DNA of 24,974 nt, taken from NCBI GenBank assembly GCA_910579335.1, contig CAJTUQ010000036.1:1-24974 (forward strand). Direction: 5' to 3'. This DNA comes from an uncultured Dorea sp. (GTDB lineage Bacteria; Bacillota; Clostridia; Lachnospirales; Lachnospiraceae). This document shows, piece by piece, positions 15,146 to 23,941 of the stretch (its first letter is position 1; every line of letters starts with the position of its first letter). The position numbers were made by a program, and so were the translations under genes. Below the pieces are notes generated by a model that was not told the DNA's origin, did no database searches, and saw nothing but the letters and a program-made list of their open reading frames with translations.

Positions 15146-17235
15146 AAAGAGGAAGACGGGACAAAGGACGGACTTGGGACGGAGCCTCAGGAAGATAAAT
15201 CCGAAGCGACAGAAGCCGAAAAAGAAGAGCGGGGAGATAAGCCCGAAGAAGATGCAGAAGGCACGGCTGAGGCTGAAAGGGAAAAAAATGAGGAACCTTT
15301 ACAGTATGAATCCAGCAATCCTGAAATTGTGTCTGTTGAGCAGAGGGAGTCAGGGAATCCTCAGATAAGGGCGGCGGCGGAAGGCGATGCAGTCATTACG
15401 GTTACTGCGCCTGAGACAGAGCAGTATGAAAAAGCGCAGGTGCAGGTGCTTGTGCATGTTGCTGCGTCCAAAACGGCAGCCGGACCTGAAACGCCGGAGG
15501 ATATTTCACTGACAGAGATGTCAATACTCCCGGCAAGCAGCCTGACCGCCATTGAAAATGTGGCGGGCGGCATCAGCTTGAAGTGGAGAAAAATCGAAGG
15601 GGCAGGCGGCTATTATCTGGAGAAAAGCACAACCGGAAGAGCCCCTTGGAATAAGGTAAAAATAACGAAAGGCGCCGATGCGGTTACTTTTGTCGACAGG
15701 CAGGTAGAGGAGGGCGCTGCTTATTACTACAGGGTAAGGGCGTACGAGGCATCAGGAAAAGAAGGTCTTACGGGAGCTTCAAAGAAGATTACGTACCTTG
15801 CGGCGCCGGTTTTCAGCGTGGGCCTTTCTTCAGCAGGCACCGAGCTTAAACGGATGCAAAGGATATTATGTATACCGCAGAGAGACGTCGCAGAAGAACT
15901 GGACAAAGGCTGCCGAGATTACGCAGCCCGGTGAGATTTCGTGGCGTGATACGGCGGCCGGCAACGGTATTACGTATATTTATTCGGTCAGAGCGTACAG
16001 AGGCAGTTCGGTAAGCCCTTATGCGGGAGGAAAAAGCTACGTGCGGGTGGGAGCGCCGTCCGTGAAGAGCTTCAAAAGGAAATCATCGACAAAATATAAG
16101 CTTACATGGAAAACGAATCCTTCCGCATCCGGATATCAGATTCAGTATGCCCAGAACGGCATGTTTGTCGGTGCAAAAAAGGCTACGGTAAAGAAGGCGA
16201 AGACATCGAGCTATACGTTGTCCAGGCTTGCGAAAAAGAAAAATTATTATGCAAGAATCCGCGCATATAAAAAAGTGGGAGGAACCACTTATTATTCCAG
16301 CTGGTCGGAAGCGGGCAATGTAAAGAAGACGAGGACGGCGAAGGCGTCGCTTCTTTCAAAGAAGAAAAAAGTATTTGAGATACGTAAGTGGGCAGATCAG
16401 AAAATGTTCCAGTACGACACGCTCCAGGGCTCCTGTACAGACGGAACGTATGCTTACTATCTTTTGTTTAACCGCAAGGTGTCCAAGTGTAAAATTGTAA
16501 AGGTGAAGAGGTCGAATCTGAAGGTGGTTCAAGTTTCAGGAGCGCTGGATGTTGCGCATGGGAATGACATGACCTACGATTCGCATCGGAAACGTCTTGT
16601 CATTGTCCACAGTACCGGCGTCGACCCGAAGCGGCTGACATCGGTTGACCCGCAGTCTCTTGGCATTATTGAAAGCAAGCACGTGCAGATACCAAAGAAG
16701 CTCGCCGGCGGAAGCATAGCGGATGCGAATGGAGCCACGGCATTCAGCGGGGTGGCTTACAGCAGCGGAAGAAAACAGTACGTAGTGCTGCTGAGCCATA
16801 ATTATAATTTTGTTATTTTGGATTCTGATTTGGAGCCGGTGCGGTATGTGAAGGCGGGTAAAAAATATAATTACGTCATGCAGGGGATAGACGCCACGGA
16901 TGATTATATAATGGTTGCACAGAGTCCGAAAACATCAAAACAGAAGTATAACATTATCACGGTCTATGACTGGGATGGCAGATACATCTCTAAAATCAAC
17001 GTTAAGAAAGGATATGAGATAGAGAGCATTTATCATGTGGGAAGCAAGTATTATGCGGGATTTTACCGATCCTATTACAAGACTCGGTATAAGAATGTTA
17101 TAAAAAAGGTAAAAGTAAAAGGGAAAGAGAAGAAAAAGAAGGTAAAAGTAAAATACAGGGAGTATCAGAGAGATAATTACGTGTATCAGATAAAAGGGAT
17201 ATAAGAAAAAAGGTGGGCAAAAAATGTAAAATCTC

Positions 17236-17264
17236 TTGATTTTCCCGTAATACGGTGTTATACT
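17236..17264 (+). promoter_or_regulatory. Sigma-A promoter of the rimP-infB operon
   Basis: TTGATT (17236-17241) and TATACT (17259-17264) are separated by exactly 17 bases. The predicted start near 17271 gives a leader of about 100 nt. Confidence 0.75.
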
Positions 17265-17286
17265 GAACTACAGTTGCAAAAGGAAA

Positions 17287-17326
17287 CCGGCAGAAGAGTG
17301 GACGAAAGTTCACTCTTCTTTGTCGG
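17287..17326 (+). promoter_or_regulatory. Stable hairpin in the rimP operon leader
   Basis: AGAAGAGTG (17292-17300) and CACTCTTCT (17311-17319) form a perfect 9-bp stem around GACGAAAGTT, extended by CCG/CGG pairing at the base. The tail TTTGTCGG is not a good U-run, so it is not a plain terminator. It is a candidate regulatory leader; I do not assign it to a named RNA family. Confidence 0.5.
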
Positions 17327-17372
17327 TAAGAGCCAGTAACAATAATTCCGGATGAAGAAAGGAAGCGTAACA

Positions 17373-17840
17373 TTGTCAAAAAGGGAGAGCTACGAGAAAA
17401 GGACAGAAGAAATACTGATTCCCATTACAGAGGAACACGGTTGTGAGCTTGTGGATGTGGAATATGTAAAAGAGGGCGGCACATGGTATCTGAGAGCTTA
17501 TATCGATAAGCCGGGAGGTGTCAGCATCAATGACTGTGAAGCGGTCAGCAGGAAATTATCAGATATTCTTGATGAAGAAGATTACATTGACGACAGTTAT
17601 ATTATGGAGGTCAGTTCTCCGGGATTAGGACGGCCTTTGAAAAAGGAGAAGGATTTCAAACGGAGTCTGGGAGAAGAGGTAGAACTTAGGACATACCGTA
17701 TGATAGATAAACAAAAAGAGTTTACCGGCATACTGAAAAGTTATGACGATGACAGTGTGACGGTGGCTTTCGAGGACGGAACTGAAAGGAACTTTGATAA
17801 GGGCGACATTGCGCTTATTCGCCTTGCGTTTGATTTTTAA
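17373..17840 (+). CDS. rimP: Ribosome maturation factor RimP
   Basis: 155 residues from a TTG start (MSKRESYEKRTEEIL). AAGGAAG lies 7 bases before the TTG, while the in-frame ATG at 17352 has no ribosome site. RimP assists late 30S assembly. The N-terminal domain has CELVDVEYVKEGGTWYLRAYIDKPGG and the signature YIMEVSSPGLGRPLKKEKDF, followed by a C-terminal SH3-like barrel (FTGILKSYDDDSVTV). It is the first gene of the long operon through ribF, with nusA 17 bases downstream. Confidence 0.93.
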   Translation: MSKRESYEKRTEEILIPITEEHGCELVDVEYVKEGGTWYLRAYIDKPGGVSINDCEAVSRKLSDILDEEDYIDDSYIMEVSSPGLGRPLKKEKDFKRSLGEEVELRTYRMIDKQKEFTGILKSYDDDSVTVAFEDGTERNFDKGDIALIRLAFDF

Positions 17841-17857
17841 TTTAGGAGGAGACAAAA

Positions 17858-19102
17858 ATGAACACAGAATTATTAGAAGCGTTGAACATTTTGGAGAAAG
17901 AGAAAGACATCAGTAAAGGCACGCTGCTTGACGCAATTGAAAATTCCCTTTTGAACGCCTGCAAAAACCATTTCGGAAAAGCGGATAATGTCAAGGTCAT
18001 TATGGACAGAGAGACCTGCGATTACCGCCTGTTTGCGGAGAAGACCGTGGTGGAGGACGTCGAAGATGCGCTGGAGCAGATAAGCCTTGAGGATGCGTTG
18101 GAAATCGACGGTTCCTATACGCTTGGGGATATTGTGCAGATTCCAATCGAATCCAAATCTTTTGGCCGTATAGCGACGCAGAATGCAAAAAATTTGATTC
18201 TGCAGAAAATCCGCGAGGAGGAGCGCAAGGTCGTATACGATCAGTATTTTGAAAAGGAAAAGGATATTGTTACCGGAATCGTCCAGCGTTATGTCGGAAG
18301 GAACGTCAGTATCAATCTGGGCAAGGCCGATGCCATGCTGACGGAAAATGAACAGGTTAAGGGAGAGGTATTCCAGCCTACGGAGCGCATCAAGCTTTAT
18401 GTAGTGGAAGTTAAAAATACAACAAAGGGACCAAAGATTCTGGTGTCCCGTACTCATCCGGAGCTTGTCAAGCGCTTGTTTGAATCTGAAGTTACGGAAG
18501 TAAAGGACGGAATTGTAGAAATCAAGAGCATTGCCAGAGAGGCCGGAAGCAGAACAAAAATCGCGGTATGGTCCAATGACCCGGACGTAGATCCGGTGGG
18601 GGCTTGTGTCGGTATGAACGGTGCGAGGGTCAATGCCATCGTAAATGAACTCAGAGGAGAGAAAATAGATATCATTAACTGGAGCGACAACCCGGCGATT
18701 TTGATTGAAAATGCACTCAGTCCGGCGAAAGTGATTTCGGTCATGGCGGATCCGGATGAGAAAGCGGCAAGCGTGATTGTCCCGGATTACCAGCTGTCGC
18801 TTGCCATCGGCAAGGAAGGGCAGAATGCAAGGCTTGCCGCAAGGCTTACGGGTTATAAGATTGACATCAAAAGTGAGACGCAGGCAATCGAATCAGGAGA
18901 GCTTCCGGAGAATTATATGGAGCTTGGAGAAGGCGTATATGAGGAAGAACTGTATGAGGAGGATTATACAGAGGAAACAGAAGGATACGAGAACGAATAT
19001 TCCGACATGGAAGTGAATGAAGAGAGCGCAGACACCGAGACGGCGGACGGAAGTGATGATGAAGAAATCATATTCCAGGAAGTAGAAGAGTCCGGAATAT
19101 AA
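17858..19102 (+). CDS. nusA: Transcription termination/antitermination factor NusA
   Basis: 414 residues. The N-terminal RNA-polymerase-binding domain (MNTELLEALNILEKEKDIS) is followed by an S1 domain (about 130-200, GIVQRYVGRNVSINLGKADAML) and two KH domains (PVGACVGMNGARVNAIVNEL and LSLAIGKEGQNARLAARLTG). The C-terminal 60 residues are strongly acidic (YEEELYEEDYTEETEGYENE), in place of the AR repeats of proteobacterial NusA. It modulates pausing, termination and antitermination. AGGAGG precedes the ATG. It is part of the rimP operon. Confidence 0.96.
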   Translation: MNTELLEALNILEKEKDISKGTLLDAIENSLLNACKNHFGKADNVKVIMDRETCDYRLFAEKTVVEDVEDALEQISLEDALEIDGSYTLGDIVQIPIESKSFGRIATQNAKNLILQKIREEERKVVYDQYFEKEKDIVTGIVQRYVGRNVSINLGKADAMLTENEQVKGEVFQPTERIKLYVVEVKNTTKGPKILVSRTHPELVKRLFESEVTEVKDGIVEIKSIAREAGSRTKIAVWSNDPDVDPVGACVGMNGARVNAIVNELRGEKIDIINWSDNPAILIENALSPAKVISVMADPDEKAASVIVPDYQLSLAIGKEGQNARLAARLTGYKIDIKSETQAIESGELPENYMELGEGVYEEELYEEDYTEETEGYENEYSDMEVNEESADTETADGSDDEEIIFQEVEESGI

Positions 19103-19120
19103 ATAAAAGCAGGTGAAGAT

Positions 19121-19399
19121 TTGGGCGGAAGTAAAAAGGTTCCCATGCGCAAATGTGTGGGATGTCAGGAAATGAAGAGCAAAAAAGAGATGATTCGCGT
19201 CATTCGGAACGCAGAGAATGAATTTCTGCTGGATGCTACCGGGAAAAAGAACGGAAGGGGAGCGTATCTGTGCCCGGACAGGGAGTGTCTTGCAAAAGCA
19301 GTGAAGAACCGGGGGCTGGAGAGGTCTTTTAAGCAGGCGATACCAGACGAGGTGTATGGTTTCCTGGAAAAGGAGATGGTTAAGATTGAAGAGAGATAA
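19121..19399 (+). CDS. rnpM: RNase P modulator RnpM (YlxR family)
   Basis: 92 residues from a TTG start, with AGGTG 5 bases upstream. The YlxR signature is complete: KKVPMRKCVGCQEMKSKKEMIRVIR, then GKKNGRGAYLCPDRECLAKA, including the paired cysteines of the fold. Bacillus YlxR has been renamed RnpM because it binds and modulates RNase P RNA. An internal ATG at the PMRKCVGC methionine is possible, but the residues before it belong to the family. It overlaps the next gene by 14 bases. Confidence 0.9.
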   Translation: MGGSKKVPMRKCVGCQEMKSKKEMIRVIRNAENEFLLDATGKKNGRGAYLCPDRECLAKAVKNRGLERSFKQAIPDEVYGFLEKEMVKIEER

Positions 19400-19709
19400 A
19401 GTGCTGCTGATACTCGGTCTTGCCACGAAGGCGGGCAAGACGGTAAGCGGTGAATTTTCTACGGAAAAAGAAATAAAGTCCCGCCGGGCGGCGGCGGTAA
19501 TCGTAGCAGAGGACGCATCCGGCAATACAAAAAAGAAATTTAAAAATATGTGTGATTTTTATCAAGTGCCGATTTATTTTTACGCGGATAAAGATACCTT
19601 GGGGCATGCAATGGGAAAAGAGTTTCGGGCATCCCTTGCGATTCTTGATGAGGGGTTTGCAAAAGGAATGAAGGAGCATATGAATACGAAAGAGGATACA
19701 ATTGCATAG
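19386..19709 (+). CDS. L7Ae/L30e-family RNA-binding protein (YlxQ-like)
   Basis: 107 residues from TTG (MKRDKVLLILGLATKAGKTVSGE), with an AGGAG site 10 bases upstream inside rnpM; a longer frame from 19356 starts without a ribosome site. The L7Ae fold is seen as LGLATKAGKTVSGE, AAAVIVAEDASGNTKKKF and VPIYFYADKDTLGHAMGKEFRASLAIL. Relatives bind kink-turn RNA. YlxQ is the standard neighbour of RnpM between nusA and infB in Firmicutes, and the 14-base overlap with rnpM suggests coupled translation. Its cellular role is not firmly known. Confidence 0.9.
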   Translation: MKRDKVLLILGLATKAGKTVSGEFSTEKEIKSRRAAAVIVAEDASGNTKKKFKNMCDFYQVPIYFYADKDTLGHAMGKEFRASLAILDEGFAKGMKEHMNTKEDTIA

Positions 19710-19723
19710 AGGAGGTAGTGTTT

Positions 19724-22555
19724 ATGTCTAAAATTAAAATATACGAGTTAGCAAAAGAGCTTCAGGTGTCAAGCAAAGAAGTGATAGAACTGCTGAGTAA
19801 AAAAAATATTGAGGTTAAGAGCCATATGAGTTCGATTGAAAATGCGGAGGCGGACCAAATCAGAGGGGCGTACTCCAAAGGAGAAAAGCCGGAGGCTGCC
19901 AAAGCCGAGGAAAAGCCGGCAGAAAGACCGGCGGAGAAGGCGGAGGAAACTCCGAAGAAAAAAAATATCGTTCATGTATTCCGGCCGCAGAACACGCAAA
20001 AAGGCGCAAGGCAGGGAGGGAACCGTCAGAAGGGGAAAGGGCTCCATATGCCGGGCAAGCTTGTGCAGGTGAATAACGGACGCCCTGCGAAAGGGACGGC
20101 TGTTTTGAAGGCGGAACCGGCGGCTAAGAAGGCGGCGGAAAAGCAGGAACCAGAGAAGCCTGTAATAAAGAAGGCCGAACCTTTGGTAAAGCCGGCGGAA
20201 AAGGCAGCGGATACCGCGGCTAAGGCACAGGGCATTGAAAAGGTACAGGTTTTGGCGCCTGAAAAGGCGGCGGAGAGCAAACCGCAGCAGGTACAGCCCC
20301 CGCAGAAGCCGCAGGAAGAAAACCGCCGGAAAACCGCGGGAGAACGCACGCAGAGCGACAGAAAAATGCAGGGCGAGCGCCAGGGAGACAGAAACGGAGG
20401 CCGTCAGGGGGAACGCCAGGGCGAGCGCCAGGGACGTTTTTCGGACAGGAATAATGAGCGCGCGCAGGGTGCGAATGCAAGACCTGTGCGCCAGGGTGAG
20501 CGTCGTTTTGGCGACAGAGATAAAGACAGGGAGCGCACGCGCGACAACAGAGACCGCAGCCAGAATGCAGGAGGAAGGTCTGAGGACAGACGCGGGAGAA
20601 GGAATGATTCGTCCGCAATTCCCTCACCGGCTATCGAGGCGCAGAAGACGCAGAGGAATAAAGGGAAAGGAAAGGACGACCACAAGAAGAAGGACTACCG
20701 CCGGGAAGATGAGGAAAGGATGCCAAAGGGAAAAGGCAGGAAAAACGAGCAGAAGCCTCAGATGCAAAAGCCCCAGCAGAAACCTCAGAAGGCGGAGGAG
20801 ACGATTAAGTCCATTGTCATTCCTGAACTGCTTACGATTAAGGAGCTGGCAGACAAGATGAAAATCGTGCCGTCAGTAATCATTAAAAAGCTTTTTATGC
20901 AGGGTAAAATGGCAACGGTAAACCAAGAGGTTGATTATGCAACCGCAGAGGAAATCGCATTGGAATTTGATATTCTCTGTGAAAAAGAAGAAGTTGTGGA
21001 CGTAATAGAAGAGCTTCTGAAAGAAGAGGAAGAGGACGAAAAGAAGATGAAGAAGCGTCCGCCGGTTGTTTGTGTCATGGGTCATGTTGACCACGGAAAA
21101 ACCTCTCTTCTCGATGCCATCCGCCACACGAATGTAATCGGCGGGGAAGCAGGAGGCATCACGCAGCATATCGGGGCGTATGTAGTGGAAGTGAATGGAG
21201 AAAGGATTACGTTCCTTGACACTCCGGGTCATGAGGCATTTACCGCTATGCGGATGAGAGGCGCAAGCTCCACGGATATTGCGATTCTTGTAGTAGCGGC
21301 GGACGACGGAGTCATGCCCCAGACCGTGGAGGCCATCAATCATGCCAAGGCAGCGGGAGTAGAGATTATTGTCGCAGTCAATAAGATTGATAAGCCAAGT
21401 GCGAATATTGAGCGCGTGAAGCAGGAGCTTACAGAGTACGAGCTGATTCCGGAGGACTGGGGCGGAAGCACGGTCTTTGTTCCGGTGTCTGCAAAGACCG
21501 GAGAAGGTCTTGAGGAATTGATGGAAATGATCGTTCTCACGGCGGAGGTGATGGAGCTTAAGGCGAACCCGAACCGCCGCGCAAGAGGACTTGTGCTTGA
21601 GGCGCAGCTTGATAAGGGAAGAGGCTCTGTGGCAACGGTTCTTGTTCAGAAAGGGACGCTGCGCATCGGAGATGCTGTGGCGGCAGGGTCTGCTTTTGGA
21701 AAGGTAAGGGCGATGATGGATGACAAGGGAAGGCGCGTCAAAGAAGCGGGTCCTTCCGTACCGGTTGAGATTCTGGGCCTGAATGACGTTCCGAACGCCG
21801 GCGAGGTATTTGTCGGATGCGGAAATGATAAAGAGGCCAGGAGCTTTGCCGAGACATTTATCTCCCAGAGCAAAGTAAAACTGTTGGAGGAGACAAAGTC
21901 AAAGCTGTCTCTGGATGATCTGTTTACTCAGATTCAGGAGGGTAACTTGAAAGAGCTCGGCATTGTCGTGAAAGCGGATGTGCAGGGTTCGGTGGAGGCA
22001 ATCAAGCAGAGCCTTTTGAAGCTTTCCAATGACGAGGTCGTAGTTAAGATTATCCACGGCGGCGTCGGTGCGGTCAATGAATCCGACGTAAGCCTTGCAT
22101 CTGCTTCCAACGCAATCATTATCGGGTTTAATGTCCGTCCGGATGCGACCGCAAAAGAGACGGCGGACAGGGAAGGCGTGGATATCCGTCTGTACCGCGT
22201 TATTTACAATGCCATTGAGGATGTGGAGGCAGCTATGAAGGGCATGCTCGATCCGGTATTCGAAGAGAAGGTACTGGGCCATGCAGAGGTACGCCAGCTT
22301 TTCAAGGCGTCCGGTGTCGGGACGATTGCGGGTTCCTATGTGCTTGATGGAATTTTCGAGAGAGATTGTTCCGTGCGTATTACAAGGGACGGCATTGTAG
22401 TCTTCGAGGGTGCGCTTGCGTCGCTGAGACGTTTTAAAGACGACGTGAAAGAAGTAAGGACCGGATACGAGTGCGGATTTGTATTTGCAAACTTTAATGA
22501 TGTCAAGGAAGGAGACCTTGTCGAAGCATTTAAGATGGTTGAGATTCCGAGATAG
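19724..22555 (+). CDS. infB: Translation initiation factor IF-2
   Basis: 943 residues from the ATG encoding MSKIKIYELAKELQ, 8 bases after GGAGG. IF-2 brings initiator fMet-tRNA to the 30S subunit and hydrolyses GTP on subunit joining. A first IF2-N domain (1-50) is followed by a 310-residue low-complexity Lys/Ala/Arg/Gln linker with short GERQGERQG repeats, a second IF2-N domain (about 368-420) and the G domain from about residue 447 (GHVDHGKTSLLD, DTPGHEAFTAM, NKIDKP, SAKTGEGLEEL). The C-terminal domains end in VKEGDLVEAFKMVEIPR. It is preceded by the YlxQ-like gene, and rbfA begins 38 bases after its stop. Confidence 0.97.
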   Translation: MSKIKIYELAKELQVSSKEVIELLSKKNIEVKSHMSSIENAEADQIRGAYSKGEKPEAAKAEEKPAERPAEKAEETPKKKNIVHVFRPQNTQKGARQGGNRQKGKGLHMPGKLVQVNNGRPAKGTAVLKAEPAAKKAAEKQEPEKPVIKKAEPLVKPAEKAADTAAKAQGIEKVQVLAPEKAAESKPQQVQPPQKPQEENRRKTAGERTQSDRKMQGERQGDRNGGRQGERQGERQGRFSDRNNERAQGANARPVRQGERRFGDRDKDRERTRDNRDRSQNAGGRSEDRRGRRNDSSAIPSPAIEAQKTQRNKGKGKDDHKKKDYRREDEERMPKGKGRKNEQKPQMQKPQQKPQKAEETIKSIVIPELLTIKELADKMKIVPSVIIKKLFMQGKMATVNQEVDYATAEEIALEFDILCEKEEVVDVIEELLKEEEEDEKKMKKRPPVVCVMGHVDHGKTSLLDAIRHTNVIGGEAGGITQHIGAYVVEVNGERITFLDTPGHEAFTAMRMRGASSTDIAILVVAADDGVMPQTVEAINHAKAAGVEIIVAVNKIDKPSANIERVKQELTEYELIPEDWGGSTVFVPVSAKTGEGLEELMEMIVLTAEVMELKANPNRRARGLVLEAQLDKGRGSVATVLVQKGTLRIGDAVAAGSAFGKVRAMMDDKGRRVKEAGPSVPVEILGLNDVPNAGEVFVGCGNDKEARSFAETFISQSKVKLLEETKSKLSLDDLFTQIQEGNLKELGIVVKADVQGSVEAIKQSLLKLSNDEVVVKIIHGGVGAVNESDVSLASASNAIIIGFNVRPDATAKETADREGVDIRLYRVIYNAIEDVEAAMKGMLDPVFEEKVLGHAEVRQLFKASGVGTIAGSYVLDGIFERDCSVRITRDGIVVFEGALASLRRFKDDVKEVRTGYECGFVFANFNDVKEGDLVEAFKMVEIPR

Positions 22556-22593
22556 CGGGACGCACTGTCTGGTCTGGGTAAAGGAGTAATGGA

Positions 22594-22998
22594 ATGAAAA
22601 AGAGAGGTATTAAGAATACGAGGATAAACACAGAGGTACAGCGTGAACTCAGCAATATCATACAGGGCGGGCTGAAAGATCCGAGAGTTGCGCCGTGGAC
22701 TTCCGTTGTAGCGGCGGAGGTTGCCCCGGATCTTAAGACATGTAAGGCGTATATCAGCGTGCTTGGGGATGAAAGGGCGCAGTCGGATACGCTTGACGGG
22801 CTTAACAGTGCGGTAGGATATATACGCCGGGAGCTGGCAAGGACTCTGAATATGCGCAATACGCCGGAGATACGGTTCATATTGGACCAGTCTATTGAAT
22901 ATGGTGTGAATATGTCTAAAAAGATAGACGAGGTCACAAAGGATTTGAAAGCGGCGGAAATAGAGACAGACAACGAAGGAGAGAAGGATGCTGAATAA
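22594..22998 (+). CDS. rbfA: Ribosome-binding factor A
   Basis: 134 residues. RbfA is a KH-type 30S maturation factor. NTRINTEVQRELSNIIQ at the start, KDPRVAPWTSVVAAEVAPDLKTCKAYISVL and NMRNTPEIRFILDQSIEYGVNMSKKID are characteristic. AAGGAG precedes the ATG. Its 3' end overlaps nrnA by 11 bases, so the two are probably co-translated. The C-terminal tail is acidic. Confidence 0.95.
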   Translation: MKKRGIKNTRINTEVQRELSNIIQGGLKDPRVAPWTSVVAAEVAPDLKTCKAYISVLGDERAQSDTLDGLNSAVGYIRRELARTLNMRNTPEIRFILDQSIEYGVNMSKKIDEVTKDLKAAEIETDNEGEKDAE

Positions 22999-23941
22999 AT
23001 TATTAAAGCTGGCGGATACCATTGCCATAGGCGGCCATGTCAGGCCGGACGGCGACTGCATCGGCTCCTGCATGGGATTGTGCCGGTATATCAAAGATAA
23101 CTACAGCGATAAGGAAGTGGAAGTATATCTGGAGGAAATTCCGGAGAAATTTAAGTTTATGAGAGAGACGGAAAATGTCAGGCATGAGATTTTGGAAGGG
23201 AAGCGCTATGATTTGTTTATCTGCCTGGATTGCGGGGATTTAGAGCGTCTTGGCTTTTCCGCCCCTTTATTTGAGACGGCAAAGCATACGCTGTGTATTG
23301 ATCACCATGTCAGCAATCCGGGATTTGCACAGGAGAATCACATTGTACCTGACGCAAGTTCGACTTCGGAGCTGGTATACTACCTGCTTGATAAGGAAAG
23401 AGTGGGACTTGAGACGGCGGAGGCTTTGTACGTGGGGCTCTCCCATGATACAGGGGTGTTTCAGTATTCCTGCACAGCGCCGTCTACCCTGCGGGCTGCG
23501 GCGGAGCTTTTAGAGATAGGGGTGGATGCGCCGAAGCTTATCAGGGAGACGTTTTATGAAAAATCCTACGCACAGCACCAAGTATTAGGACGCGCGCTTT
23601 TAGAGAGCATCCTGTTTCTGGACGGGAAATGCATCGCCTCCTATATCCGCGAGCGGGAGATGAAATTTTTTGGAGTCGACAGGAGTGATTTGGACGGCAT
23701 TGCCAGCCAGCTGCGCAATACAAAAGGCGTTGAAGTCGCAATCTTCATGGATGAGATTCGGCCGAATGTCTATAAAGTAAGCCTGCGTTCCGGAGAATTG
23801 GTGGATGTAAGCGTGATAGCACGGTATTTCGGAGGGGGCGGACACAGAAGGGCCGCCGGCTTTACGCTGACAGGCACGCCTTACGATGTGATTAACAACT
23901 TGTCCGGACGGATAGAGCTTCAGCTGGAGAAGGAAGTATGA
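22988..23941 (+). CDS. nrnA: DHH-family oligoribonuclease / pAp phosphatase NrnA
   Basis: 317 residues. The DHH domain has GHVRPDGDCIGS (about 16-27), LDCGD (near residue 79) and CIDHHVSNPGF; the C-terminal DHHA1 domain has FGGGGHRRAAGF. NrnA degrades nanoRNAs to mononucleotides and converts 3'-phosphoadenosine 5'-phosphate to AMP. The ATG lies within the end of rbfA, behind GAAGGAGAGAAGG. Its stop codon overlaps the truB start (ATGA), so translation is coupled through rbfA-nrnA-truB, an arrangement standard in Firmicutes. Confidence 0.94.
   Translation: MLNKLLKLADTIAIGGHVRPDGDCIGSCMGLCRYIKDNYSDKEVEVYLEEIPEKFKFMRETENVRHEILEGKRYDLFICLDCGDLERLGFSAPLFETAKHTLCIDHHVSNPGFAQENHIVPDASSTSELVYYLLDKERVGLETAEALYVGLSHDTGVFQYSCTAPSTLRAAAELLEIGVDAPKLIRETFYEKSYAQHQVLGRALLESILFLDGKCIASYIREREMKFFGVDRSDLDGIASQLRNTKGVEVAIFMDEIRPNVYKVSLRSGELVDVSVIARYFGGGGHRRAAGFTLTGTPYDVINNLSGRIELQLEKEV

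Larger units (their letters stand above)
14612..17204 (+). pseudogene. Frameshifted secreted Ig-like/Fn3 surface protein
   Basis: The ATG at 14612 (MSLSKSNIIKRG) overlaps the lipoprotein gene and starts a signal peptide (WSLALVLLISSADFVCA). Next come acidic repeats, a bacterial Ig-like (BIG-type) domain (halves at about residues 95-115 and 228-285), Fn3 domain 1 (SLKWRKIEGAGGYYL), and Fn3 domain 2 broken after GTELK near 15850. The first frame then runs to a stop at 15934 (440 residues). The second frame resumes with NGCKGYYVYRRE, then a further Fn3 repeat and a C-terminal propeller-like region with a Lys-rich end, to 17204. Aligning Fn3 domain 2 to domain 1 shows four missing residues (equivalents of WRKI) and 14 missing bases; an intact gene would encode 868 residues. 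Real mutation and sequence error are both possible. Confidence 0.8.

Noticed and set aside
15845..15860. Programmed ribosomal frameshift in the surface protein and truB
   Set aside because: No XXXYYYZ slippery heptamer or stop-codon stall site lies at either junction, and conserved core residues would be lost from the product. Deletion explains both better.
15798..17204. Independent gene starting at the TTG at 15798
   Set aside because: There is no ribosome site, and the first residues overlap Fn3 domain 2 in the wrong frame. From NGCKGYYVY onward it continues the upstream gene, so it is the 3' part of one frameshifted gene.
18893..19525. 210-codon minus-strand open frame opposite nusA/rnpM
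   Set aside because: It spans three real genes on the other strand and has no recognisable motif or ribosome site.
20220..20861. Several open frames in other frames of the infB linker
   Set aside because: They are shadows of the GC-rich repetitive Lys/Arg/Gln linker of IF-2 and are Arg- or Pro-rich with no protein-like pattern.
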